Source of the DNA: Anaeramoeba flamelloides
Taxonomy: Eukaryota; Metamonada; Anaeramoebidae
Assembly: GCA_027625915.1 (NCBI GenBank)
Contig: JANTQA010000012.1
Coordinates: forward strand, 14,222,501 to 14,286,500
Length of the DNA: 64,000 nt
Reading direction: 5' to 3'
A program made the position numbers and the translations under genes. The notes under the pieces were generated by a model. It worked only from the letters and a program-made list of their open reading frames with translations. It was not told where the DNA came from and did no database searches. Position 1 is the first letter of the stretch, and every line of letters begins with the position of its first letter. This document shows positions 37,901 to 50,435 of this stretch, in pieces.

Positions 37901-40899
37901 CTTTTTATTTTTTAAATCTTTGATCTTATTTTTCCATTGAGTGACATTTAATTCATTCCCATTCTCAGTTTCTTCATTATTATTTTGATTTAAATTATTT
38001 AATTCAATCAAATCTTTGAGGTTTTGATTTAAATTATCTATTTCTAACTGATTTTTAGTTTTCATAGATAATAAAAATTGATTTAACAAATTTGAATTAT
38101 TTTCTAATTCAAGAATTTTTTCATCCAAATTTTTCATTTGATTTTCTTCCTGATCATTTTTCTTCTTTTCGTTTTCTTCTTCTTCTTCTTCTTCTTCTTC
38201 TTGTTCTTTTTTGTTATCAGTTTTTTGATTATTCATTTTTTCGATTTCCTTATTTAATAATATTTTATTTTCTTCGATTTGTTTTTTTTTTTTATTCAGT
38301 TGTTCCTTTAATTCTTTAATTTCATTCCCCAATATTTGCTTTTCTTCAGTAAATTCAATGATCTCTCTTCCTCGAAATGAAGTGGGTACCTTTTTGGTTT
38401 CATTCATCTCATTCATTTCATCTTCAAGTTGATCGATTTCATTTTGTAAATTTAAATAGGCCGTATTCAAAGTAATAATGGTTTGTTGGTAAGTTAAGGC
38501 GTCGCCTTGTAAATTTGAAATGTTTTGTAATAAAATTTCGATTTCGGAATTTAAAAAGATTATTTGTTGATTTAATTTGACTAACTCGGAATTGTTTAAA
38601 TCATCGCATTCAATTCCAGTTTCATTTAAAATGCATATTTTTTCTAATTCTTGGCTCTCGTTTAATAAGTAATTCAATTGCCCATTTAATTCTTTAATAA
38701 TTAATTTTTCTTTATTATTGTCTTCATTATTATTGTTGTTGTTGCTGTTGTTGTTGTTGTTGTTGTTATTGTTGTTATTCCCATTGTTATTATTATTTTC
38801 ATTATTTTCTGTGCTTAGTTTTTCTTTTTTTTCATTTTGTTGTTTAATAATTGATTTTAAATTTATTAATTTAAATGACGATGCCTTTAATAATAAATTA
38901 ATATTTGATTCATATTCCTTGATCACATCCTTTTGTTGTAAAATTAATGATTCCAAATTTTGAATTTTTTCATTATCTTGGTTTTGTACACATCCAAACA
39001 ATAATTCCTGTACATTGGCACCATCCTTTTCAATATCCATCTCTAAAATCCTTGAAGTTAGTGAATCTATTTGCGACCAAACTGTCAGGCTTGTATCAAA
39101 GGAAATATCACAAAACTTATTTATTATTTTTAAAAAGTCATCTTTGAATTCAGAGCTCATCATGTTTTTACATAAGAATTCAAAAATTTGCCCAGTGTTG
39201 GTTTCATCCCTTTCGGGTATGTCTTCAATTATTTCGCCCGTGGTCTTTTCATCCCTTGACCATCCTTCTTCAAATTTTTGGATTTGGATATTCAGCCCCT
39301 CTGTCTTTTCATTGTCAAACTTTTTCAAGATCCTTCGGATCCCCAATAGCGCAAATTCCTTTCTCAGTTCTAAACACGCGTATGGCTCCTGTGGCGTGTC
39401 AATTAGGGAATTGATAAACATCAAGCATGACTCTTGGAACTCTTTGCTGTTTTTGTCGCCAATTGACTTTTTTAAGAGATTTGTCAAAATTGCAAACCTT
39501 GATTTTAAATTCCTCTTCTCGCGGAAGTAACTTAAGGCCTCGAGACATTGCTTATGCCCATTAGGCGGAACAACGGATATTACAATTAACAATTCAATTG
39601 TTCGCTTTAAAATCGCCCAGTCCTTGAGATCCAAGCACATGGCAATTACAATCGTGCTCTTCTTGTCAGACAAAAAGGCCTCAAGGCCAACGTTGTTGTT
39701 CATAATCGCCTTGAACGCTCGAAGAAACTCGTTCGTTAAACTCTCATCAGATTTTGTTTTTTGGTTTGATTGCTTGTGCGCTGTTTGTGAGAGCGAGTTA
39801 ACCAATATAGATAAACCACCAAGGTTTAGAAATTCGATCATCCATGATAGTGGGTTTGAAGAGAGTGCTGTCCTTAATTCGATAATCAGCTGCAAATAGG
39901 AATTTGTTTTTAATTGATCAATATAACTCTTTGGGGTGTTTTCTAATGATTTTCCAGATTGTGCCTCCAGAGACTTTGTGTGTTTTTTTGTTTTGTGTTT
40001 GTGTTTTCGTTTTTGTTGGAATTCCGGATTTTTTGTTGGTTTGTGTTTGGTCGGTTTTTTGTTATAGATTTTTTGTTAATTGTGTTTTGTTTGGTAGGTT
40101 TTTTGTTAATTGTTTTGTTATTTTGTTTTATTTTTGTGGGTTTTTATTTTGATGATTGTGTTTTGGTTTTTTTTGTGGTTTTAATCATGGAGATGAAAAA
40201 TTAACGTTTTCTGAAAAGAGGTATTTGTTTACAGTTGAAATTTTTCTTGTTTTTTTTTTTGTTAATGAGAAAAAAAAGAAAAAAATGTATTTGGAGTATT
40301 TTGATCTTTTTTTTTTTCTTCTTTTTTTAAAATTTTTTTGTTTTACAAAACCAAAACATTTTCCTTGTTGTTGTTGGTTTTTGTTTTTTTTTTTTTTTTT
40401 TAAATTTTTTTCAATTTTTTTTTGTATTTTTTTGTATTTTTTCAATTTTTTGTTGTAAAAAAATCTGAAAAAAAAAATAAAATTACCTTGAGTTCTGTTT
40501 TTGATTTATGTTGGCAAAGAACAATCCATTTTTTTTCATTTGTCATTTGTCTCATTTGTTTTTTAGTAAGATCTGGTAAGCCAAGCTCCGTCTATTTACG
40601 TGTTAAAAATTTTTTTTTTATTTATTTGTTTTTTTATCCAACAAAAAATTTCAAAAAGAAAAGAACCATCAAATTAATTAAATTGTGTTACAAAAGATAA
40701 ACACACACTCCAAGACCTTGATCTAAAGGGAACAACTTACCAGCAAATTCTCAAACATATTATTTAATTCATTTTCTGGTGGCATTGGAAGATCTTGCTT
40801 GATTTTTTTTGTATTTTGGTTTGTTGTTACGGTTGTGTTTGTGAGATCTCTTTTTTTTTTTTTTTTTTTTTTTAATAGGTTTTTAAATCGTTTAGACAT
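34925..40899 (-). CDS. Diaphanous-type formin without FH1
   Basis: Predicted 1770 residues; exons 40899-40741, 40591-40487 and 39973-34925, all phase 0. Formins nucleate and elongate actin filaments and answer to Rho GTPases. The N-terminus is basic (MSKRFKNLL plus poly-Lys); a later in-frame ATG at 40785 is an alternative start. The GTPase-binding domain crosses exons 1-3: ENELNNMFENLL, GLPDLTKKQMRQM, WIVLCQHKSK. FH3 repeats follow to about residue 420 (NPLSWMIEFLNLGGL). About 420-1200 is continuous coiled coil broken by poly-Asn and Glu runs. FH2 spans about 1348-1720 with MKNLNWKPI and GNYLNGGTFRGGAHGFKLSS. A DAD-like tail (GVGLLEGIFKTLR) suggests autoinhibition. No proline-rich FH1 is present before FH2, as in Dictyostelium ForC. 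The acceptor of exon 3 (ACACAAAG) is weak, but frame and motifs support it. Confidence 0.9.
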
Positions 40900-42697
40900 C
40901 CTTAATTTTAACTAAGTCAAAATTTGAAAAAAAAGAAGGTGAAAAAAGAAGAAAACAAAAAAATAATTTTTTTTTTGAAAATGAAAATTTTCTAGTTTTT
41001 GTTGTCCCAAATAGATTGAATTGTGTCACCATTTTATTTTTAACACTTTTCATCCATTCTGCAAACTCTTTAAAAAACATAAAAAAAGTGGCGATTTTCT
41101 TTGAAGCCTTCCTAAAAAAAAAAAAAAAACACAGTTTTCCTTCTAAAGGAGAATGTACTCTAATTAACGATGGCTTTAGTGAGAAATTTGAAAAAAGTTG
41201 TTTCTGATCTCGAAAGATAATGTCTTTTATGGTTGCTTAAGAGAAAAGATTACAATGAAATTTTCCATTCTTATTCTGAAAAAGTTGAAATAATACTTTT
41301 CAAATGTAAACTTTTATGATTTCTGATGCTATTGATATTTTATTTTTTTTTTTGACATGCTATTGTTGACAAAAAGAGCCAGATAATAACTTTTGGTCTA
41401 TATTTTATATAAGTTAGAAGGAAATTGTTGACAAAAACGCTCTTGAAAGAGTTCTATAATCTTAGTTAAATTTACCCACTGAGATTTTCTTTGAACAAAA
41501 AAGTTAAATTTTTCTTTAATTTCAATATTTTTGACCATTTTATCTTTTCTTGGTTATTTAAAAATTTCGATTTAATCTTGTCTTATTATTTGGGAAAAAA
41601 AATAAACGGGGAAAAAAGTTCTACATGATTATTAATTGTTAAAATTTAGTAAAAATGAAAAGTAAAATTAATTAATAAAAAAAAAAATCAATAATTAAAG
41701 ACCTATTGAAGGACTGAACACAATAAGAGTTGCTTTAATACAATCTTTTGGTATGGGGTTTTTCTTTGATTGATCTACCATTTAAATAATTATGTAAAAA
41801 TTAACTATGTTTAAGATTTCCAAAACCACTCATAAAGATATTGATCACGAATGAAATTAATATCGTGTTTTTATTTGTTTGATTCGAAATAATATCATGT
41901 GGTATACTTTGGAGTTTATTTATATCTTCTTTTAATTTATTTTGCTTATTGTATTCAGAAGAAAATTCGATTAAAAATATATGTTTCACTTTTAATTGCT
42001 ATTTCAGTTTTTTTACAGAACTGTAATTTCCATTTCAAATATATAAACACAAACATAAGTAAGAATTGCTCAAATATCATATATATCTAGATAATCTTTG
42101 AATTTGAAGAAACCTTTTTTTAATAATAAAATTTGAACTTTCACAGGTCAAGTGTTTTTAACCATATTTATCACAAAACAACAACCCAAGCTGTACTAAG
42201 TACTTATTACAGTTACTTTAACAAGTTGAAAATTTTTTTTGAATTAGAACTAACACTTGAAAACTCCTTAATGTTATTTGTTTTTTAAATTTTATAATCA
42301 AAGATCGGTATGAAAAAGTATATTTTTATATTAGAAATTAGTTATTTTTTGTATCCTAATTTCATAAGATTCAAAATTCTTTATGAGAAGTGGAAGTAAA
42401 AAAAAAGCATAAGAACTCAAAATTCTCTACATTTGAAAATTAGTCCTTAAATCCTTGTTTCAAATAAAATCTTTTATTTTTTTTTCTTCTTGTTCTGATA
42501 CAGCACCAAAAACTCTACCAAATAGTATAGCTAGGTTTAAATCAATTTTGGTCATAAACTTCTTGATATTTTCAGCCAAATTTAAATTATGAATACAAAT
42601 TTGATGTTGAAAACACAATTATTTCCTTTTTTCCCTAAAATTTCCTTTTCATTTTTTTAACTTTTTTTTCCTTTTTGTAAAATCTTTTCAAAACCAG
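40900..42697. other. Divergent promoter region, formin and SEC23
   Basis: About 1.8 kb between two head-to-head genes, so it should hold both promoters. I see AT-rich sequence and T/A tracts but no element I can name. A minus-strand ORF at 41801-41989 is noted separately. Confidence 0.6.
41801..41989 (-). other. Orphan ORF, minus strand
   Basis: A 62-residue ORF with some protein-like content (KLKEDINKLQSIPHDI, then NQTNKNTILISF). No domain, upstream exon or partner is recognised. A relic or chance ORF is as likely as a gene. Confidence 0.2.
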
Positions 42698-45600
42698 ATG
42701 AATTTTCTTCAAAATGAAGACACAAATGGAATTAGGTGGTCTTGGAATGTGTTTCCAAACTCAAAAGAGGAAGAATCAAGATTTATTGTTCCATTGGGAT
42801 GTCTTTACACACCTAAAAAGGAGATTAAAACGATGCCAACTCTACCATACGCTCCAATCCAATGTAGATCTTGTTCGGCCATTCTCAATCCCTATTGCCC
42901 AGTTGACTTTATTGGTAAATTTTGGTCTTGTCCATTCTGTTACCAACGAAACCAATTCCCCGAAAGCTATTATGGCATTTCCAAAGTTAGCTTACCAGCA
43001 GAGCTTATTGAACAATTCACGACAGTCGAGTATACAATCCCTCAGCAACAACAACAACAACAACAACAACAAATAAAAGAACAAAAAGACGATATAAAAA
43101 AATCACCAGTCTTTTTGTTTTTAATTGACATCCATGCAACACAACACGAGCTCGACTCAATTAAAGAAACAATTTTACAATCCCTTGCCTTCTTACCTCC
43201 ACAATCAAGAATTGGGTTAATTACGCTAGGCACAGCAATACATGTTTATGATTTAAGCTTTGCTGAATGCCCAAAATCTTTCATTTTACGTGGAACAAAT
43301 GATCATACTTTCGAGAAACTTCAGGATCTTTTGCAATTAAGTAATTTTTATTTTTATTTTTTTTTGTTCTGTGTTGCTACATGCACTAAACTAAAACGAT
43401 CTTTTCTTTTTTTTTTGAAAAACTTTTTCGAAAAAACAGAGTGTCAAAATAAGGAAATCTTTAAATACCTTTTTTATTGTTTTTACAAATCTCAAAAGAG
43501 TATTACACACCAACCAATTTATTCCTTCAACTAAAAAACGAATACAACCAAAAAATTGCTTTTTTTTGTTTTGTTATTTTACCACAACCCTGAACTACAA
43601 GGTTGTGCTATTTCGAAAAAGCTTGACACAGATCTTTACTGTTAATTGCAAAATAATAAGATCAAAATTTTCATTCAGCTTTCCAAAAAAATACACATCT
43701 CAAGAATTAATATTAAATTATCAAACTTCCCTATTCTTAAAGGGAAATTAATATTTTATGCTTGTTTTAAGATTTAAAAATTAGATTTGATCTCTGATTT
43801 ATAAATTACAATTTTTGGAAAGGTGATTACTAAGAAAACTTCCTCAATTCTCAAAATTAATTAATAATTTACTGTTGAGAGAAAAATGTTGTACAGAGAA
43901 AAATAGTTGGACATCAATTTTAATTGGGAACATTACTGAAAATGATTTTTAATTTCAATCGTTTGTGAAATAACTAAAGAAAATAAGAATAATCTACTTA
44001 TTAGAATAAGGATTAGTGTGATTCTACTTTTTTCAAAACCTTATCTCTTATAGTCTAAAACAAGTTTAAAAATTACCATTTTCAGGATTAATAGTAAACT
44101 TTACTACAACTCGGATTTTGGTTACAATAACCTGATCTACTTTAGTTATCCACCATTCAAATGAGTATTCTACACACACCACAGATTAATGAACTTGTAA
44201 CACCTTTAAACCTGTATTTATCAAAAATTCACTTAGTTATCAATAGGATTTGATATTCAATTTTACTAATGTTACCAATTAAAAATGGTGTCCAACCATT
44301 TTTCTGTGTCCAACATTTTTCTCTCATCAGTTAGTCTTCTTTTCTGAATTAAAATTTTGATATTTCAGATGATTTCTTAAAAAATCTATTTGTGGAAAGT
44401 TGAATGAAAATTTTGTTCCATTTATTTTGAAACAAATAGTATGGCAATATAGACACTTCCCATCCTTTTCCCAATTTCAAAACATGAGACAAGTAAAAAC
44501 ACTGGTGCTGATATTCACACTATTTGAAATTTAAAAGTGACAAAATTTCATCTCATTTTGTCTTTTTTCAATTCTGAAAAATTCTTTCATTTAGGATTCA
44601 AAGTTCAACCTTATTCTCCTGGTATACGATAAAAAAGTCGTCAAACACATAAATAGGGTGCGCGTATTTTAATCTATTTCTTTAAAATTAATTACTTTCA
44701 CTTGAATAATTTATGGGAAAAAATTTTCACTTTTATTTTTCGGATTTTTTGTTTTCAAATTGATTTTACATGAATTGAGTTGTTTTTTTGACTTGTTTTC
44801 TTTGGGTGCTTCTTTTTATTGGCTGTAATGGTATACACACCCCGGGTGAAATAATATTTTAAAATGAAAGTCAGATGTCAAATTTGAAAAAAAGATAAAT
44901 CATTCGAAATTTTATCCCTTTTAAATTTCAAATATCGTTAATATTGGCACGAGTGTTTGTACTTGTCTCATGTTTTGAAATTGGGCAAAGAATGGAAAGT
45001 CTTTATATTATCAGAAAAATCTATGTCAGGTTTTTGAGTATCTGATTTCTAAAAAAAAAAAAAAACAATTTACTCTTATTAATAAATTTTACATAAAATA
45101 ACTCTTTTTTAGCAACCAAATTTACAAAAAACAATAGATTAAAGATCTAAAATAATTGTTAAAATATATCGAATGATCTAAGAGTTTCGCGAAAAAGTTT
45201 TGTTTTAAATGAAGAAATAATGCAAAATAATTTTTATGAACAACAAAAATTACAAAAAAAAGGCAATTAAGGATGCTTTATTAAATTGTTACTAAAGAAA
45301 AAAATATGAAATTGATTGTTTTTCAAAATAGAAAATTTTATAAAAAATACAAAATCTTTTCAATATAAATATTTATATGGAATCTAAAATTAAATCTTTA
45401 ATTTTTTTTTTTTTTTTTATTGAAAAAAATTTAATTTTAAAAACCATATTAAAGGAAATCCAATTTTTAGTCAGCAAGAAGAACAAGAACAAGAATTCCC
45501 GATTGGTATTGACAAATTCTTTCGACCAATTTCAGAATGTGAATTTTTATTATCAGAAATTTTTGAAGACATGCAAAAAGATCCATGGAATACCCGAACT

Positions 45601-48600
45601 GGAATAAGACCACAAAGATGTGTCGGTGGGGGGCTACAGGTTGCATTATTATTATTTGCTAGATTATTTAATTTAAAAAAATTAAATTGGGACAACGTAG
45701 ATGAAATAAACCCAACTAATTGCCTCGGGGGAAGGATAATAACATTTTTGTCTGGCCCATGTACAAAAGGAAAAGGCCAAGTTGTTGATCGAGAATTAAC
45801 AAATCGTATTAGATCACATCATGATTTGCAAAAGGGAACTACAAAATATACCAAAGAAGCATTTAATTTTTATGACAATCTTGGGGAAGTTGCATGTAAA
45901 CTGGGAATTTCAATTGATCTTTTTGGTTGCTCTTTTGATCAAGTTGGCTGTTATGAAATGAAAACTTTGATATCCAAAACTGGTGGCGATTTATTAATTA
46001 CAGATAAATTTAATTCTGAAATTTTTATAAATAGTTTATTATATTTATTTAGTCAAAAAAAAACAACACAGCAAAGCAAGGAACAGGAACAAGAAAAGGA
46101 ACAAGAAAAGGAAAATGAAAACATTTTATTAAATACAGAGTTTAATGCAAGTATAGAAGTAAATGTCTCAGCAGAATTACAAATATTAGGTACAATTGCA
46201 AATTGTAACAATTTACCAAAAACTAAAAGTGCAAGAATTAATGAAGAAGTAATATTTTATTTTTGTTTTTTGATCTTGGTTTTCGTTCATATTTTGTTAT
46301 TTAAATATATGAACATATACTTTTTTTTTTTTTTTTTTTTTTTTTCAAATGTTTTTCTGGAATTAAATAATTGCTCTTTAACTTTTTAAATTTTAAATTG
46401 TAATAAATCGATAATTTATAAGGAAAACAAACAATTAAAATTTTTTAAAATCCAAAACAAAATCCATATCTATTGTCAATAAAAACTGCTTTCCAATAAT
46501 TATAGTTCAGTAATAATTTGAGGATCGTTATTCCAAAATTGTTTATCAGTTTTTATTTTTTTTTAATAATTTAAAAAAAGAAAATGACCCAGGTATCAAA
46601 AAGAGAACAGTAAAACTCTGATAAAATATTTTATTCTTTTTAAAAAGCATGATTAAAAAAATGTTTTTTCATATTTAAATGGATTGTCATTATTGGAAAT
46701 GAGCTTATTTTGTTCCAAATATTCGAATACTTTGGTATTGATCAAATTAATCTTCATTTTTGTAGATAATTTTGATTATATTCCTTTAAATTATTTTATC
46801 TTTTTATTTTCATTTTTTTTTGTTTTTTTGTTAAACTTTTTTTCAATGAAAATACAAAAAATTTTGAAAAAAAAATCTATTCTCTTATTTTATTTTTATT
46901 ACCCACATTATAATGAAAAATGGTTATAATGTAGAGTAACAACTTTGAAAAATGTAGTAATATATTCCCTTTTTGTACAAAATTATGTTTTTCAGCGTTT
47001 CCTTTTTTTCAATCTTTAAATTCGATCAAAAAAAAATAATTTCTTCACTAAAAGATGAAAAATAAATAATTTAGGTTATTTTTGCTTTGGTTTAGAGATG
47101 AATGCAGATATGAATATTTAATGTAATAGTTATATATAAAATGGTTGGACATTCTAAATAACAGTTTGGTGAAAATGAATTATTAAAAACTTTTGTCATT
47201 TCGCTTTTAAAAAATGACTTTATAATCTTTCAATTTTAATAAATATAAAATATAAGAATTGACCATTGACTACTTTCATTTAAAACTGATAAATTAAATC
47301 AAAATAATATGTTGATTTAATCTTACTAACGTTGTTTTTGAATTGAATTTTTATGTGAAAACATTCTTTATCTCTAAAAAATATTATTTTGGTTTTTTTA
47401 TTTTTACTTTTTTCGTTTTTGAGATTTAAAAAGGTTTTTAAATTTAATTAAACATCACAAAAATCTTAATTATATTTTCTCTTTGGGTGGAATTTTTGTA
47501 AATATACTTGTGATGTAACTCTTTTTCTATTATTCTTGGTTAGGGGGGGGTTTTTTTTTTTTAATTGTAGATATTCAGATAACCAAAGAAATCATCGAAA
47601 TCAGATAAACCTGTAAATGAAAAGTTATTTATGGTAATAAAATCAAAAAAAAAAAGAAATTTCTAATTACAATGATAAGGTTTTAAAAAACTGTCTTCTT
47701 ATCAACCTTTTTCTTTGATTGATCAATTATTAAAGTTTTTTTGGAATATTTAACTATTTTTGAGATCTCAAAAATACCTAATGGATTATCAATATAAAAT
47801 GAGATCTAAATTGTTTTTATTGGTTTGGTTGGATAAAAAAAATAAGGTTTTATTTTTTGGAGTTAATTTTATTGTTACTTTTTGTTGAAATATCTTTTCG
47901 TTTTCCGGAAAGTTAATAATTAAAAATAAGTGTCTTTCACTTTTTTTGCCTTATTCAGTTTTTTCCCAGATCGATTATTTTTATTTGGTGATATGATTTC
48001 CTTTCCAATTCTCAAAAAAATATAAAAAGAACAAATAAGAATTTTGTTTCAAAGAATTATTTTTTAACAAAAAAAAATAAAAACACCCAATAAGATATTT
48101 CCAAAAAAGTAGGTAATTTTTTTTTTAATAATATCTTTTTTAAACTTAATTCTAATATTATTAGTATTGAAATATTCAGAATTATTATTCATCATAAATT
48201 GATTCTTCATAAAAATTCAAAATTTCTTTGTTTGTTAGGCATTACTTTAATTAAAGATAACAAAGTTTCTGTTCACAATTTTATATGATATTTTTTTTAG
48301 ATGTGAAAAATGTTTGTATTTTCTTTCTTTTTGATCATAAAAATTTATTCCAAAGAGGCTTAATCTTGATAGAATTTCCAAGAGAAGGGGAAACTTTATA
48401 ATTGTATTTTATTGTTTAAAAAATCTTTTGTATCCTTATTTATCATATTGCTAATTTTTTATTGAAATTGGTAGAATATCATTTTCTACCATCAAGGATT
48501 TGACGGAAACTTTGTTAAATCACAATAAAGTTTCAAAAATTGTGATTATTTTTATCAAATTGTGATAATTTTAGAAAATCTCGATAATCAATAATATCAC

Positions 48601-50401
48601 GATAATTTCACAAATCGCAATATTCATAAAAATCGTGATAAAAAATATATAAAATCGTTATAAATGCCAAAACATCGTGAATAAAAATTAAATCGCGAAA
48701 TAATAGTTGATGGCTTTTAGGGCTAATTCAACAATATTTTTAAAAAGAAAAATTTTTGATCAAAAAACAGATCCTTGAAAAAAAAGTTATTCTTTTAAAA
48801 AACAACAAAAAAGATACTTGATTCAATCAAGGATCAGATCAAAGAGTTTTATTGTATTTTCTTATGATTTGATTGACAGATCCATCGATCCTTTGAGATC
48901 AACAAAAGTAATAAGAACAAAAAAGACAAATAAAAGGTTTCTCAGTCAACTGTGGTGTTGTAAATTATTTTGAATAAAAATTCTTCTAAAACAATAAACC
49001 CTTCCACGCGTTCTTTAAAGAATGTGTTTTTGGGTTAAAACATTTTCAATGTTCTCGGAAAGTTTAAAGGAGTTAGGATTACTTTTCAAAAGCTTTCTTA
49101 ACAACCTACCCACATTATAACCAATTATTAAGATTGTTTGTATATTTGTTTTCTTTTTGTTATTCTTCTTCTTCTCATCTCTTCGTATTGAACAGAAAAC
49201 ACAACTAGAGGTAAGAGATTTTGTTTGATCATTCACTAATAAGAAGGAAAATTACTCTTTCTTCTTTTTGGTTGACTTAAAATTGTTAAGGTAATAGCCC
49301 CATTTTTAAAAAAACACACCTATTTTATATTCAAGTACATTTTTGAAATGGATTATTATTAGTTTGATCATAAAATTCAAAGGAGATTTTATATTTTGTA
49401 AAAAAAAAAATGAAAAGAGAAAAATTTTAATTTCCACTACAAAAAATCGCAGTCCTTTTTACTAAAGTTTTCTGCATTTCATGCCTTTCAAAGACTTGAA
49501 GAAACGTTACAACCCTTTCAAATACTTGAAGACGTTTTTAAAGGGGAAGCATTGTAAAAGTGTCAAAGCTTTGTAAAATTCAAAGGATTTTTTATAAGTT
49601 GATTTCAAAAAAATAATTTTCTTTATATCCTGATTTTTATGTTATCACTATAATTATGATTTTTCGTGATTTTATGATTTTTCGTGATAAACTACGACTA
49701 ATCGCCATTTTTTTCAGATTATCGCGAATTTATTGCTAATATCGTGATAATATATGTTATCATCAAAACCTCTAATAAAAGTATTTAATTTTTTTTCATT
49801 TTTTGGAAATATTTTTTAAATCATATTTCAAAATAAACAAAATAGTCATTGATTCAATTAGTGAAATATTCCTCTTAAATTTTATATTACAAATTTGCAA
49901 ATAGAAATACTTTCATAGAAAATATTCTTTGAAATATAAATAAAAAAACAACAACCACTTTTTTGGAAACACCTTATATACCAGACCAAGTATTTATGTA
50001 ACATTTTAATTTATTAAAATAAAATAATACAACTCGAAGTTAGTATTTTCATTAATTAAAACTGTTATGCAAAACATGATGTGATATATTTTTTAAAAAA
50101 AGTAAATGGGTTTATAACATATACCTTTATCTTTCTCGCCATAACATTTATCATATAATGTGCACGTGCTTAAATAATTGGCACTATTTGTGAAAATAAC
50201 ATGTATTAACCAATAAAGCAAGAAGGTTTTAGAGGTTATTTGTTTCTTTCTTTTTTTACATTGAATAATAAATTAATAAAAAAGTAAAGAAGGAAAAAAA
50301 AAAAAATGGGGAAAATCTTTCTTTGATTCTAATGTTAAAATTTTAAATAACATGATGATAATTTTTTCATGAAGTGGTTGAAACTTTTTAAAGTGGTTAA
50401 C

Positions 50402-50435
<34 letters not shown>

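Noticed and set aside
39904-40458. Overlapping + strand Phe/Val-rich ORFs upstream of the formin FH3 exon
   Set aside because: They lie in the formin's second intron on the opposite strand and follow its T-rich composition.
45377-45607. ORF overlapping the start of SEC23 exon 2
   Set aside because: Wrong frame; the SEC23 reading through DMQKDPW is clear.
46684-46929. 81-residue hydrophobic ORF
   Set aside because: Lies in SEC23 intron 2, Phe/Leu-rich by composition, no domain.
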